This document shows, piece after piece, positions 36,355 to 45,161 of a DNA stretch of 64,000 bases. Position numbers and translations under genes: made by a program. Origin of the DNA: Rhodospirillaceae bacterium (lineage in GTDB: Bacteria; Pseudomonadota; Alphaproteobacteria; UBA8366); the NCBI GenBank assembly GCA_002722095.1, contig PBKG01000024.1, forward strand, positions 1-64,000, written 5' to 3'. The stretch's first letter is position 1; every line of letters starts with the position of its first letter. The notes under the pieces are model-generated. The model saw only the letters and a list, made by a program, of their open reading frames with translations. It did no database searches and was not told where the DNA came from.

Positions 36355-37245
36355 TCAACCCGATTTCGCGCTTTCCTCGTATGCCGTGCGCAATCCCACT
36401 TCCAGATCGGTGAATTCAAAGTCCGGAAACAATCGCGCGACTTCGGCGTTGTCGAAAGGACGATAGCCGTTATGGGGCATCGGCCCGGAGCGCGGCAGGT
36501 TTTCAATCTCGATATCGTTTTCCGAAAAGCCGATCGTCATTTCCGCAAGATCACGAAAAGACGCGACCCGCCCGGTCGTCGCATTCAACGCGCCGACCGT
36601 ACGATGTTCGATCATACGGAGTGCCAGCTCAGCGACATCGCGCACACTGACATGATCTCGCCGTTCCTCGCCATTGCCGAAAAGAGAAATCGGCTTTCCT
36701 TCCTGGACCAGACGCCGGAACCTGTTCGGACCGTAACCGTTATGCGGGTCGGCCGCGCCGTAAATGAGTGTCGGACGCAACGCGCCAAACGGCGTGTTTT
36801 CCAAAGACGCGCCAAACATCAATTCGCGAGCTACATGCATCTGACCATGCAAGCTGTCGGGGGCCGCAGCCGAGCTTTCCGTCAACGGGTCCGGCGAATC
36901 GCTATAGACCGCATCCGAGCTGACATAGAGCAAATAGGACGGCGGCGATTGGGTCAGAAAATCGAGCGCATGTTTGGCCATGACGATATTCTGCTCGAAC
37001 ATCGCATAATCCTTGCAAGGCGCCTTGGCAGAAACGAAGACGACCGTATCTTCGGGTCTTAGGTGGCCAGCCAAGGTACCGCCCGCGCCGTCGGCCAACA
37101 AATCCACATCTTTACTTCCGAGAGAAAGGACCTCGTAGCCGCGCGCCTGTGCGGTGGACACTATTTCAGACCCGACAAACCCACCGGCCCCGATGACCGC
37201 TATCCGCGCCGGCGCGATTGCCGAAGAGTTTAGATTTTCTGCCAT
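36355..37245 (-). CDS. NAD-dependent epimerase/dehydratase family (atypical SDR), paralogue of 22543-23430
   Basis: The 296-residue protein has the glycine motif IAVIGAGGFVGSEIV and extended-SDR features LLYVSSDAVYS, YGPNRFRRLVQEGKP and GNGEERRDHVSVRDVA. At the catalytic YxxxK position it reads His133 and His137, so both the Tyr and the Lys are replaced. The paralogue at 22543 keeps the Tyr. It probably acts on a nucleotide sugar or has a non-catalytic role. It is 33 bp after the UDP-sugar-dehydrogenase-like gene and 54 bp before the first aminotransferase gene in the leftward operon. Confidence 0.8.
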   Translation of the reverse strand: MAENLNSSAIAPARIAVIGAGGFVGSEIVSTAQARGYEVLSLGSKDVDLLADGAGGTLAGHLRPEDTVVFVSAKAPCKDYAMFEQNIVMAKHALDFLTQSPPSYLLYVSSDAVYSDSPDPLTESSAAAPDSLHGQMHVARELMFGASLENTPFGALRPTLIYGAADPHNGYGPNRFRRLVQEGKPISLFGNGEERRDHVSVRDVAELALRMIEHRTVGALNATTGRVASFRDLAEMTIGFSENDIEIENLPRSGPMPHNGYRPFDNAEVARLFPDFEFTDLEVGLRTAYEESAKSG

Positions 37246-37278
37246 GATGATCTTCTTAAAGCCCGTTAAAGATTAACT

Positions 37279-38550
37279 CTAGTTCGGCGGTCGGCCGCGA
37301 ACGTGATGCATCAGTCCGACCGATGCCAACGCCTGACTGTCTAGCAAATCATAAGGATCAATGACGAGGTTTCCCGACATATTTTTTGCAAGCGACGTAG
37401 GTTCTATCGCCCTGAATTCATCCCATGGCGTCATGATGCAGACCGCGTCACATTCGGAACAGCAGGAAATCGGGTCTCCGAAACCCTCGACCCCTGCCGC
37501 TGCCGATGAAGGAACGACGGGATCATAGACCCGCAATGTACAGTCGCCGAGATTTTCGATCAGTTTCAAAGCCGGCGAATTCTTTGTGCTATGGGTATTT
37601 TCCTTATAGGCAAGGCCGAGCACGCCGATGGTCTTTCCACCCAGCGCATTTCCGAAAACCGTCTGCAATTCATCGAACACCCAGGCTTTGCTGGCCTCAC
37701 TGAAACGCCGATATTCCTCAATCGGCCCCGCATCTACATCGTGCTCAGTCGCCATCTCGACCACGTTACGAAGGTCGCGTTCAAGATTCCCACCTGAAAT
37801 TCCTAGCCCTGGTTTCAGATAGGCATTTGGGCCAATACGCGCATCAAGCCGAAGCGCCGGTGCGATCTCCTCCCAATCGGCGCCGATTTTTTCACAAATC
37901 CCCGACAGTGCGTTGGTCGTAGTCACACTCGCAACCAAGAAACAATTTATTGCGATTTTGCAAAGCTCAGCGCTTTCATATCTCATCGGCAAAATTGGAC
38001 AATCGAATGACTCGAGATATGTACGGTAGTTAAGTGGCAAATCTGACCTGGGCTCGGGTGTCCCTATGATAAACCGCTCAGGCTTGGTCGCCCGTTCCAC
38101 CGCGCGACCGAAAATCAATGTTTCGACTTGATAATAAAGCAATCGAAATCGGTCTCGCATGGTAGCGGTAAAGCCTGGCGGCACTTGGCTTAGAATGACA
38201 AAGACGCAATCCTCACGAATCACAGCGACGACCTGTTCCAGCAAAGCGGAAATCGGTGCCAAATTGCTAGCGCCTTGATCGTCGGTCGGCACATCGACGG
38301 AAAAGTAGACGACATCGCACACACCGAGCACTTCCAGCGAGGCGGAAAAACGAAATTGTTCCTTTACCCTACCGAAGTGTTTGTCAAACTCGGGCTCATT
38401 GATCGGAATATTATCGTTGACCAGACATTCGATCAGCGTTTCGGATTCGTCCCAGCCAACAACATCAAAACCTTTTATTGCCGCTGCCAGAGCACTATTC
38501 AAACCCAAGTGAGTGAGCCCCGCGAAGCCAATAGTTGGAGTTTTAGTCAC
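37279..38550 (-). CDS. UDP-glucose/GDP-mannose dehydrogenase-family protein lacking the catalytic Cys
   Basis: The 423-residue protein aligns with nucleotide-sugar dehydrogenases: an N-terminal Rossmann segment IGFAGLTHLGLNSALAAA, SQVPPGFTA, YESAELCKIAINCFLV, and the C-terminal VLGLAYKENTHSTKNSPAL. The active-site loop reads PGLGISGGNLERDL (247-260), where the canonical Cys is Asn255 and the Lys is Arg258. C6 oxidation by the usual thiohemiacetal route is therefore unlikely. Start is GTG 38550, overlapping the upstream stop. It may oxidise a different carbon or be structural. Confidence 0.8.
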   Translation of the reverse strand: MTKTPTIGFAGLTHLGLNSALAAAIKGFDVVGWDESETLIECLVNDNIPINEPEFDKHFGRVKEQFRFSASLEVLGVCDVVYFSVDVPTDDQGASNLAPISALLEQVVAVIREDCVFVILSQVPPGFTATMRDRFRLLYYQVETLIFGRAVERATKPERFIIGTPEPRSDLPLNYRTYLESFDCPILPMRYESAELCKIAINCFLVASVTTTNALSGICEKIGADWEEIAPALRLDARIGPNAYLKPGLGISGGNLERDLRNVVEMATEHDVDAGPIEEYRRFSEASKAWVFDELQTVFGNALGGKTIGVLGLAYKENTHSTKNSPALKLIENLGDCTLRVYDPVVPSSAAAGVEGFGDPISCCSECDAVCIMTPWDEFRAIEPTSLAKNMSGNLVIDPYDLLDSQALASVGLMHHVRGRPPN

Positions 38551-39479
38551 GGCGCCAATTCCATTGCTTGATCACCAAACACCCGCAAATGCCGTTCAAT
38601 TAGTTTGTCGGTCTCAATATTGGTTCCGCTCCCATTTTCACAGCGAGAAACGAAATCATCGTACTCTAACTGCCAAGTCGGATCGCCCTGAACCAAGGTA
38701 ACTCCGTCCTCAGGCGGACGGCCGCTTGGGAGAACCCGCGTGCGGTGTGTGAACGTTGTGGGGCCCCACTTACAAAGAGATTCAATATGGGCCGATCCAT
38801 TCTCGGCTAATACGTCGCAAGTAAAATGGTTGCGCCACATCAGCAATGTCATTTCTAACTGCACAGTGATATCGCCGCGACTGGTGGCAGTGACATGATC
38901 GAAGCTCCGGTTCTCGAATCGGCTCGCGGACGTGACTTCAAATGGCGTGGCCAGTATCTCCTCGCCGAACCAGAACAGCAGCGTATCCAACAGATGCGAA
39001 CCGAGATCCGGGATCACCCCGGGGCCTTCGTCACGCCAATCGGAATCGCGCACCAGACGCGCGGTGCCGTTGCCGTAAAACATGCGAATACTGTAGATCC
39101 GCCCCAGTTCGCCAGACCGTATGAGGTCATGCATACGCACAAAATGTGGCTCGAAGCGATGATTGTAAGCCGTATAACAGACGACTCGATTATCGACCGC
39201 CAACCGCTTGATCCGGTCCAGATCGCCATCACCAACATTAATCAGCGGCTTTTCGACTAATACATGCTTACGGTTTGATAGCAGATAGGACAAAAGATTC
39301 GGCTTGGCTTGATCGGGCACGCAAGCCAATACCGCGTCATAGGCATCGAGCGGCACCTTTTCGATCGCCGTAAAGTCCACATCGTCCCGTACCGGGTCGA
39401 CCGTCGCGACACAATCTTTGCCCGCGATCCGTTTGCGCTTCTCGCCTTGCACGCCGTACCCGGCGACAACCACCCTCAT
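38547..39479 (-). CDS. Gfo/Idh/MocA-family oxidoreductase
   Basis: The 310-residue protein begins VVVAGYGVQGEKRKRI (Rossmann), has ADYDAVLACVPDQAK-like segments, the family motif HVLVEKPLINV (EKP), and GPGVIPDLGSHLLDTLL with the catalytic-region His. It should oxidise or reduce a sugar or sugar nucleotide with NAD(P). A GGAA tract precedes ATG 39479. It overlaps the Cys-less dehydrogenase by four bases, a coupling that suggests a two-step modification of one sugar carbon. Confidence 0.85.
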   Translation of the reverse strand: MRVVVAGYGVQGEKRKRIAGKDCVATVDPVRDDVDFTAIEKVPLDAYDAVLACVPDQAKPNLLSYLLSNRKHVLVEKPLINVGDGDLDRIKRLAVDNRVVCYTAYNHRFEPHFVRMHDLIRSGELGRIYSIRMFYGNGTARLVRDSDWRDEGPGVIPDLGSHLLDTLLFWFGEEILATPFEVTSASRFENRSFDHVTATSRGDITVQLEMTLLMWRNHFTCDVLAENGSAHIESLCKWGPTTFTHRTRVLPSGRPPEDGVTLVQGDPTWQLEYDDFVSRCENGSGTNIETDKLIERHLRVFGDQAMELAP

Positions 39480-39528
39480 TTTTCGTTCCTATCGGCTATC
39501 CGGCCATGCGCCGGCAAAACCCGCATTG

Positions 39529-41091
39529 TTAGCCGTTCAAACGCACTTGTACGGCATCGATTTTCGCGCGAATTATTTCCGGCGTGATGGGAATATTCCC
39601 GTCTCGCTCGCATTCCGCGCCGGCCGCCATGCTGCCGAGAACCGCGGCAATTACAGCATTCCCGGTCGCTTTCATCGCCAATGACCCATAGGCGAGCAAC
39701 GCGTCGCCAGCGCCGACCGGATCGACCACCTGATCGCAAAAAGGATCGAGCGCGAAAAACGCGCGGTGATCTTCTGGGTCGTCGAAAATTCGGCGGAATA
39801 CCAGCATACCCCGGCTCCCCATTTTAAGGAAAAGCACACCACAGTTCGCTCGCTTGTAAAGTTCCGAGCCCAAAGGCCGCACCACCGTATCCTGATCGGC
39901 CAGCGCAAATCGCGCCTCCCGCTCGTTGGGCGTTATGAGATCGAAACCATTGAACTCGAGGATATTACCCCAACGGCTTGCAACCTGACTGTCGGCAACT
40001 TTGAAGGTTTCATCAGGAATCGCCTCGGTCAAAATGGGAATGGTGCTTTGATTAAAAATCCCGTGGCGAAAATCGCTGAACACCACTGCATCGGCCGTAT
40101 GGATTGAAATCTGACCGCAAAACTCCTCGAGAATATTGTCAGAGATTGCGCGATTATCCAACGTATCTACTTTCAGCAAACGATAGCTTCGCGCGACAAA
40201 CGCATTCTTATTGGTAGTCGGACGCGTTTTGTCGGTAATCGGATGGAAATCAACCGGCGAATCAGCAAGATCTCGGTGGACGAATTCCGCCATTTCATCG
40301 TCGCCGAGTACGGTCGTAAACCTCACTTCCGCACCTGACGAGACCATATGTTTCGCAACAATCCCGGCGCCGCCGACAAAATGGTTTTCACTCTCGTACC
40401 GGACACTAAAGGTTGGTGTCTTGCCGTTGGCCCCGATCATTTCACACCTTGTGATCGAATCCACGATCGTATCGCCGATCACATGCACATTGAGCGAGGC
40501 CATCTGGTCCAGCGCGCCATATAAATCGCCAAACCCGACATCTTCTCCTTCCATTAGTGAAGCCAGCTTGTCGTCCGCAAGGTCAGGCGGTTGCGCAGTT
40601 ATAATTGCCGAAGAGGAATAAACAATATCACCCGGCGTAAAGATCAACTCACCACCGTACGATTCGATGATTTCCTTTTCATCCGCTGTCCTCGGATGCA
40701 AACCATCCGAAATATATTCGTACCCTTTAACGAATATGTTCGGACGCACAGACTCAAGCAGTTCGAGCGGTGTGGGATTGTGATCTACGACAACAAAATC
40801 GACCAACTCTAACGCAGCTAAATTGATCGCGCGCAGTTCTTCCGGAACATAGGGACGATAATTGGCCTTTGTCACATGAGCATCACAGGTCAGGCTGACG
40901 ACCAATAAATCACCCTTGTCTTTAGCATAAAGCAAATGGCGGATATGTCCTGGATGTACAAGGTCGAACGTTCCATGACACATGACAATCACTTCATCAC
41001 GCTTCTCGAAAGGGTATCGCTCGGCAATATCCGATGCATGAACAATCTTATGCCCATACTGCTTTCGGAGTTCGGTCTTGTTTTCTTCCAT
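39529..41091 (-). CDS. Bifunctional sugar-phosphate nucleotidyltransferase/PfkB kinase (HldE-like, reversed domain order)
   Basis: The 520-residue protein has an N-terminal cytidylyltransferase-like domain with HGTFDLVHPGH (39-49) and a C-terminal ribokinase/PfkB domain (about 200-520). The kinase has VGGAGIVAKH (239-248), TPNEREAR (387-394) and DPVGAGDA (457-464), where the Asp is the catalytic base. HldE of Enterobacteria has the same two activities (heptose-7-phosphate kinase and ADP-heptose synthase), with the kinase first. The order here is reversed. SIS isomerase and transaldolase genes upstream support a heptose substrate. Confidence 0.85.
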   Translation of the reverse strand: MEENKTELRKQYGHKIVHASDIAERYPFEKRDEVIVMCHGTFDLVHPGHIRHLLYAKDKGDLLVVSLTCDAHVTKANYRPYVPEELRAINLAALELVDFVVVDHNPTPLELLESVRPNIFVKGYEYISDGLHPRTADEKEIIESYGGELIFTPGDIVYSSSAIITAQPPDLADDKLASLMEGEDVGFGDLYGALDQMASLNVHVIGDTIVDSITRCEMIGANGKTPTFSVRYESENHFVGGAGIVAKHMVSSGAEVRFTTVLGDDEMAEFVHRDLADSPVDFHPITDKTRPTTNKNAFVARSYRLLKVDTLDNRAISDNILEEFCGQISIHTADAVVFSDFRHGIFNQSTIPILTEAIPDETFKVADSQVASRWGNILEFNGFDLITPNEREARFALADQDTVVRPLGSELYKRANCGVLFLKMGSRGMLVFRRIFDDPEDHRAFFALDPFCDQVVDPVGAGDALLAYGSLAMKATGNAVIAAVLGSMAAGAECERDGNIPITPEIIRAKIDAVQVRLNG

Positions 41092-41147
41092 CGGCCTTTC
41101 GGCTCCCTAAGAATTAGGTCAATTTTTCTTGAACACCTGTCGCATCT

Positions 41148-42170
41148 TCAACTGCGTCTTTCATCCGGCCCAGGGTTCTCTCCGTCATCCAAATACCTAA
41201 ACCAAGTTTTTGTTGCATCCGCGATTTTGCTTTCGTCCCATAAGGGCGCCTCCGCCCAATAGTCGATATTGTCCAGAATTTCTGCAACTCCCTCTTCGAA
41301 AGATACTTTTGGCGCCCAGCCCAAATCGCGCTTGATTTTTGAAATGTCCGCAAATGTACAGTCCGGCTCGCCAGGCCGTTTCGGGATATGGGTTTTTTCC
41401 GAATCTAGAAGCTCTACGAGTCGCAATACCGATTGAGGGTTTCCTGCACCCAAATTCCAAATGCAGCCACATTTATCCGTTTCGCCCGCGGCCAAAAACG
41501 CTCTTGCAACATCAGTCACATAAAGAAAATCACGTGACTGAGTACCATCACCAACAACGGTCAATGGTACCCCTGCCAATTTTTGCCGCAAAAAAACACC
41601 AAACACCGCGCCATAAGCCCCAGATGTTCGTGATCGGGTTCCATAGGAATTAAAAATGCGCACGGAATTGACCGGCAACCCATAAACTTGATGCCAATGC
41701 AGGACCGCCTGCTCACCCTGGTGCTTGGAAAGCGCATACGGGTATTGCGGCTGAATCAGTGCAGACTCGTCGGTTGGCGTTTCGGCAAGGCCGTAGCAAG
41801 AGCTCGATGCCGCATAGACCAATTTTTGGATACCGTTTTGCCTTGCCGCCTCTAACACGCGTGTGGTGCCGAGCACGTTAACTTCCATGTATTCGTTCGG
41901 CGCTTCGATGGAGGGAACGATATCGCCAATGCCCGCAAAGTGGAAAACGTGGCTTGCGCCGTCAAAAAAGGGATCGTCAGTTTGAATGGCCCGAATGTCA
42001 CGAACTTCAAAACTCAAATTCGGATTGTTCTCGTGATGCGCAAGATTAGCCTCGCGACCTCCATATAAATTGTCGATCACGCGAACGCGATACCCCGACG
42101 CCAACAATAAATCGACCATGTGGCTGCCGATAAATCCGGCGCCGCCGGTGACGACAGCGGTTCCGCTCAT
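41148..42170 (-). CDS. NAD-dependent nucleotide-sugar epimerase/dehydratase (extended SDR)
   Basis: The 340-residue protein opens AVVTGGAGFIGSHMVDLLL (NAD motif) and contains FHFAGIGDIVPSIE, YAASSSCYG and an intact YALSKHQGE (YxxxK). FNSYGTRSRTSGAYG and SRDFLYVTDVARA are nucleotide-sugar-binding features as in UDP-glucose epimerase and heptose epimerases. It starts with ATGA overlapping the preceding SDR. It is probably a 4-epimerase or 4,6-dehydratase of the sugar activated by the next gene. Confidence 0.9.
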   Translation of the reverse strand: MSGTAVVTGGAGFIGSHMVDLLLASGYRVRVIDNLYGGREANLAHHENNPNLSFEVRDIRAIQTDDPFFDGASHVFHFAGIGDIVPSIEAPNEYMEVNVLGTTRVLEAARQNGIQKLVYAASSSCYGLAETPTDESALIQPQYPYALSKHQGEQAVLHWHQVYGLPVNSVRIFNSYGTRSRTSGAYGAVFGVFLRQKLAGVPLTVVGDGTQSRDFLYVTDVARAFLAAGETDKCGCIWNLGAGNPQSVLRLVELLDSEKTHIPKRPGEPDCTFADISKIKRDLGWAPKVSFEEGVAEILDNIDYWAEAPLWDESKIADATKTWFRYLDDGENPGPDERRS

Positions 42171-43171
42171 GCGGCGCCTCTCTCTTTAAGAGTCCGCACG
42201 TTGTAATACCAATCGTCATCCATACTGTCGGGAATCTGGTCAGCACGAAATTCCTGCACTAGATCGCGCACCGCTTCTTCGATCGAATGACTGGGTTTGA
42301 AACCAAGAACGCGGTGTATTTTGTCGGAATTTATGTGGTAGCTGCGAATATCGTCAGTCGGCTCGGTAGCTATTTCAATAGGCGCGAGTTCGGGCATCAA
42401 TTCTTCCACCACTTTTTTCACCATTTCGGCGATTTCCATGATGCTCATATTTTGATAGCCGCAATTGAATATCTCGTTCTGTACTTTTTCCGCCGGTGCC
42501 TCCAAAAGCAATTTACAGAGGTCGCAGTAATCCTGCACATGGAGATTGGGACGCAACTGAGAACCACCGAAGACACGGATCTTACGGTTGGTAACCGCGT
42601 GATTAGTAAGAATGTTTACGGAAAGATCCAGCCGCAAACGTGGCGCATAACCGCAAACTGTCGCAGGCCGGAATATCACGCCGACAAAATCATCATCGGT
42701 GTATTTGTGCAGCAGTGGCTCGCACATGCCTTTGTATTTGTTGTAAAGAGTGAGAGGTACCAATGGGTGATCTTCGGTAACGTCCGGTTCGTCTGACACC
42801 CCATACACCGAACTCGACGACGCGTAGACAAAACGTTTCACTCCCGCCTTCTTGGCCGCCGCAACCATCGGCTCGAATGCATCGAGATTGATCGAAGTGC
42901 TGAGATTCTCATCAAGCTCAAAGCTCGCATCATTCGAAATGCACGCCAAACTGACCACCCCATCCATGCCTTCCATTGCCATCGCCAAGCTTTGGGTGTC
43001 TCGAATATCTCCTTCGACTATCGTCAGGTTAGGGTTATCGGCAGGAAGGAATTGATTGCCGAAATACATAATGTCGTACACCGTGACGTTGTAGCCCTCG
43101 TCTAACATTTGCGGGACCAGCCGGCTCCCGCAATAACCGGCACCGCCAGTGATCAGGACATTCTTGTGCAT
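42167..43171 (-). CDS. NAD-dependent nucleotide-sugar epimerase/dehydratase (extended SDR)
   Basis: The 334-residue protein begins NVLITGGAGYCGSRLVPQML and has LACISNDASFELDE, YASSSSVYG, and LYNKYKGMCE. The latter fits YxxxK (YNKYK), so a catalytic Tyr and Lys are present. FRPATVCGYAPRLRLDL and RPNLHVQDYCDL follow. A GGGAGAC tract precedes ATG 43171. It couples to the next SDR by an ATGA overlap. The pair suggests two consecutive steps on a nucleotide sugar. Confidence 0.85.
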   Translation of the reverse strand: MHKNVLITGGAGYCGSRLVPQMLDEGYNVTVYDIMYFGNQFLPADNPNLTIVEGDIRDTQSLAMAMEGMDGVVSLACISNDASFELDENLSTSINLDAFEPMVAAAKKAGVKRFVYASSSSVYGVSDEPDVTEDHPLVPLTLYNKYKGMCEPLLHKYTDDDFVGVIFRPATVCGYAPRLRLDLSVNILTNHAVTNRKIRVFGGSQLRPNLHVQDYCDLCKLLLEAPAEKVQNEIFNCGYQNMSIMEIAEMVKKVVEELMPELAPIEIATEPTDDIRSYHINSDKIHRVLGFKPSHSIEEAVRDLVQEFRADQIPDSMDDDWYYNVRTLKERGAA

Positions 43172-43234
43172 TTAAGTTGTCTCCCAAGAAACTGAATCTC
43201 TCGCCGGAAACGGCAAGGTGAACGATAGTAGATG

Positions 43235-43978
43235 TTAGGCAGCGTCCGAGCTTCGGACATCAATCGAGTAACCCGCTGCTGTCGCGTCGTTATAAAACAT
43301 TTTTACGGTATCCAGACTGAACTCATCGAGGTCTTTGCCGATCGATTTAAGCTTAGCGATGAGATCATTTGTCATGGTGATGATATCGCAACCGCATTGT
43401 TCCGCCTGGATGACGTTAAGCACCTCACGCGGGCTGGCCCAAAGCAGTTCTGCTTTGGGATGCCTCGTCAACATTTGCTTTGCTCGGGCCATGACCGGCA
43501 CAGGGTCGATTCCTGCGTCCGCAATGCGACCTGCAAAAACCGACACCACTGCAGGCGTGTCAGGAGAAAGGCAATCCAATAAATTTTCGATCTGTGGAAT
43601 TGTGAAAACCGCAGTTACGTTGACCTTGACCCCTTGGGCCGACAGTTCTCCGCAAAGAGATGCCGTCGAATCGCCTCTAGTGTTAGTAACCGGAATTTTC
43701 ACATAAACATTTTGGCCCCAAGATGCGATTTCGCGCGCTTGCAATCCCATTTCGGCAATGTCATCTGCAAACACTTCGAAACTAATCGGCTTGTCGGAAA
43801 TCTTCGAAAGAACTTCGTGGGCGAAGGATTCATAATCCTCGATTCCGGCAGCCTTCATCAAAGTCGGATTAGTAGTAAGTCCCGAAATAACAGGATCATC
43901 GGCGGCCTCAAGCATTGACGGAATATCCGCACCATCGGCAAATATTTTAACCTGCCTACTGGCCCTTTTATCGCTCAT
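43235..43978 (-). CDS. Transaldolase-family protein
   Basis: The 247-residue protein resembles short transaldolases (TalC/fructose-6-phosphate aldolase type). KIFADGADIPSMLEAAD and SGLTTNPTLMKAAG are the phosphate-site signatures, and YVKIPVT carries the Schiff-base lysine. It transfers or cleaves a dihydroxyacetone unit and can make sedoheptulose-7-phosphate. In this position, next to a phosphoheptose-isomerase-like gene and an HldE-like gene, it probably supplies the seven-carbon precursor. Confidence 0.85.
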   Translation of the reverse strand: MSDKRASRQVKIFADGADIPSMLEAADDPVISGLTTNPTLMKAAGIEDYESFAHEVLSKISDKPISFEVFADDIAEMGLQAREIASWGQNVYVKIPVTNTRGDSTASLCGELSAQGVKVNVTAVFTIPQIENLLDCLSPDTPAVVSVFAGRIADAGIDPVPVMARAKQMLTRHPKAELLWASPREVLNVIQAEQCGCDIITMTNDLIAKLKSIGKDLDEFSLDTVKMFYNDATAAGYSIDVRSSDAA

Positions 43979-44420
43979 TCTACAAACTCCCCAACGTTTG
44001 TTTCTGCGCCCAATTAATCGGTTAAAATTCCGAATTTACTCATACGAGGTTTCCACATTGACGCAGAGGCATTTGCCGCAAGCGAACGCTTTGACATCCA
44101 AAAGCGCACGTCTCCGCCAAACACTTTCAAGAAATGATTCTTTTCGACCTTGCATGGCCGCCTTTACTCCAGGCCAGTTCCATGAAAATTCGGAACCGTC
44201 GGACATGGTATTCCCTACGATCGTTTATAACAGCGCAATTGCTTGGTGCAAGCAGAACGCACCAAATGCACAAAAAAAATCGATCGATTAGCCCAATCGT
44301 TGAAAAGATTTTGGTATCTGAGCGTATCTTTGAACGAAAAATCGGGCTATTTGGCCTTGGGCACGAACCACATCTCAAGCAAAAACTAAATTTTTAAATT
44401 CAGGCTCGGCATCGGCTACC
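43979..44420. other. Gene-free AT-rich interval
   Basis: About 440 bp between two leftward genes of the sugar block. A plus-strand frame (43998-44291) exists but has no ribosome binding site and no protein-like composition. The spacing suggests a separate promoter for the transaldolase and the genes after it. No confident promoter was found. Confidence 0.45.
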
Positions 44421-45020
44421 TCACCATTTGGTTGCATTGATTTGCAAGTCAGGATGGCTCACCAATGCATGCCAAACCACTGCCTGAAACCCTTCACTCA
44501 ATGGCGTCGTCCAGTCAGGTTCGATATTTGGAACGACAATTACGACGTCGCCGGCTTGCTTGGTATAGCCACCATCACGGCCTACCACTCCAAAGATGGA
44601 CATGTCGCGTTCTCTAGCTTCTTGAATCGCGTTGATGAGATTAACCGACACATTTAGCTCTAAATTCCCCCCTCCGACGGAGAAGACCAATAACGCATCC
44701 TTGTCAGTCGCTCGGCTTGTCTTGAGATATTCTGCAAAAACCGTTTCGAATCCTTCATCATTGGTCCGCGCGGTTAGTTCGCTGACATTGTCGGTCGGAG
44801 CGTAAGCTTCGATATTGCACAATTTGCGAAAATCGTTGACTGCGTGGCCCGCATTACCCGCGCTCCCGCCAACACCAAGAATGAAAAGACGCCCTTCATT
44901 TTCTCGTAGCACAGCGAGTTCGCCGGCCAATCGATCGATTAGTGCATGATCGATTTTGTCGGCAATCTCTGCAACTGCCGAAAAGAATGACAAAGCATGT
45001 GAATTAGACGCATCCGACAT
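44421..45020 (-). CDS. SIS-domain sugar isomerase (GmhA-like)
   Basis: The 199-residue protein has the SIS fold signatures LFILGVGGSAGNAGHAVNDF and LLVFSVGGGNLELNVS, with an acidic stretch between them. It resembles GmhA, which converts sedoheptulose-7-phosphate to D-glycero-D-manno-heptose-7-phosphate. The SAGNAGH segment matches the phosphate-binding site. Upstream of the transaldolase and HldE-like genes it completes a heptose set, although no GmhB phosphatase was found in the window. Confidence 0.85.
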   Translation of the reverse strand: MSDASNSHALSFFSAVAEIADKIDHALIDRLAGELAVLRENEGRLFILGVGGSAGNAGHAVNDFRKLCNIEAYAPTDNVSELTARTNDEGFETVFAEYLKTSRATDKDALLVFSVGGGNLELNVSVNLINAIQEARERDMSIFGVVGRDGGYTKQAGDVVIVVPNIEPDWTTPLSEGFQAVVWHALVSHPDLQINATKW

Positions 45021-45161
45021 AAGGAATTCCCGCGAAAATTTACTTCAATCTTTTTACGTGCAAACACAAAAGCACGTCTACGATATCGATACTCGAATTC
45101 GATTTTTTTACATTTTTTTCAGAGGGTCCATCAATCTCACAAATTTTACTTCTTATCCCTC

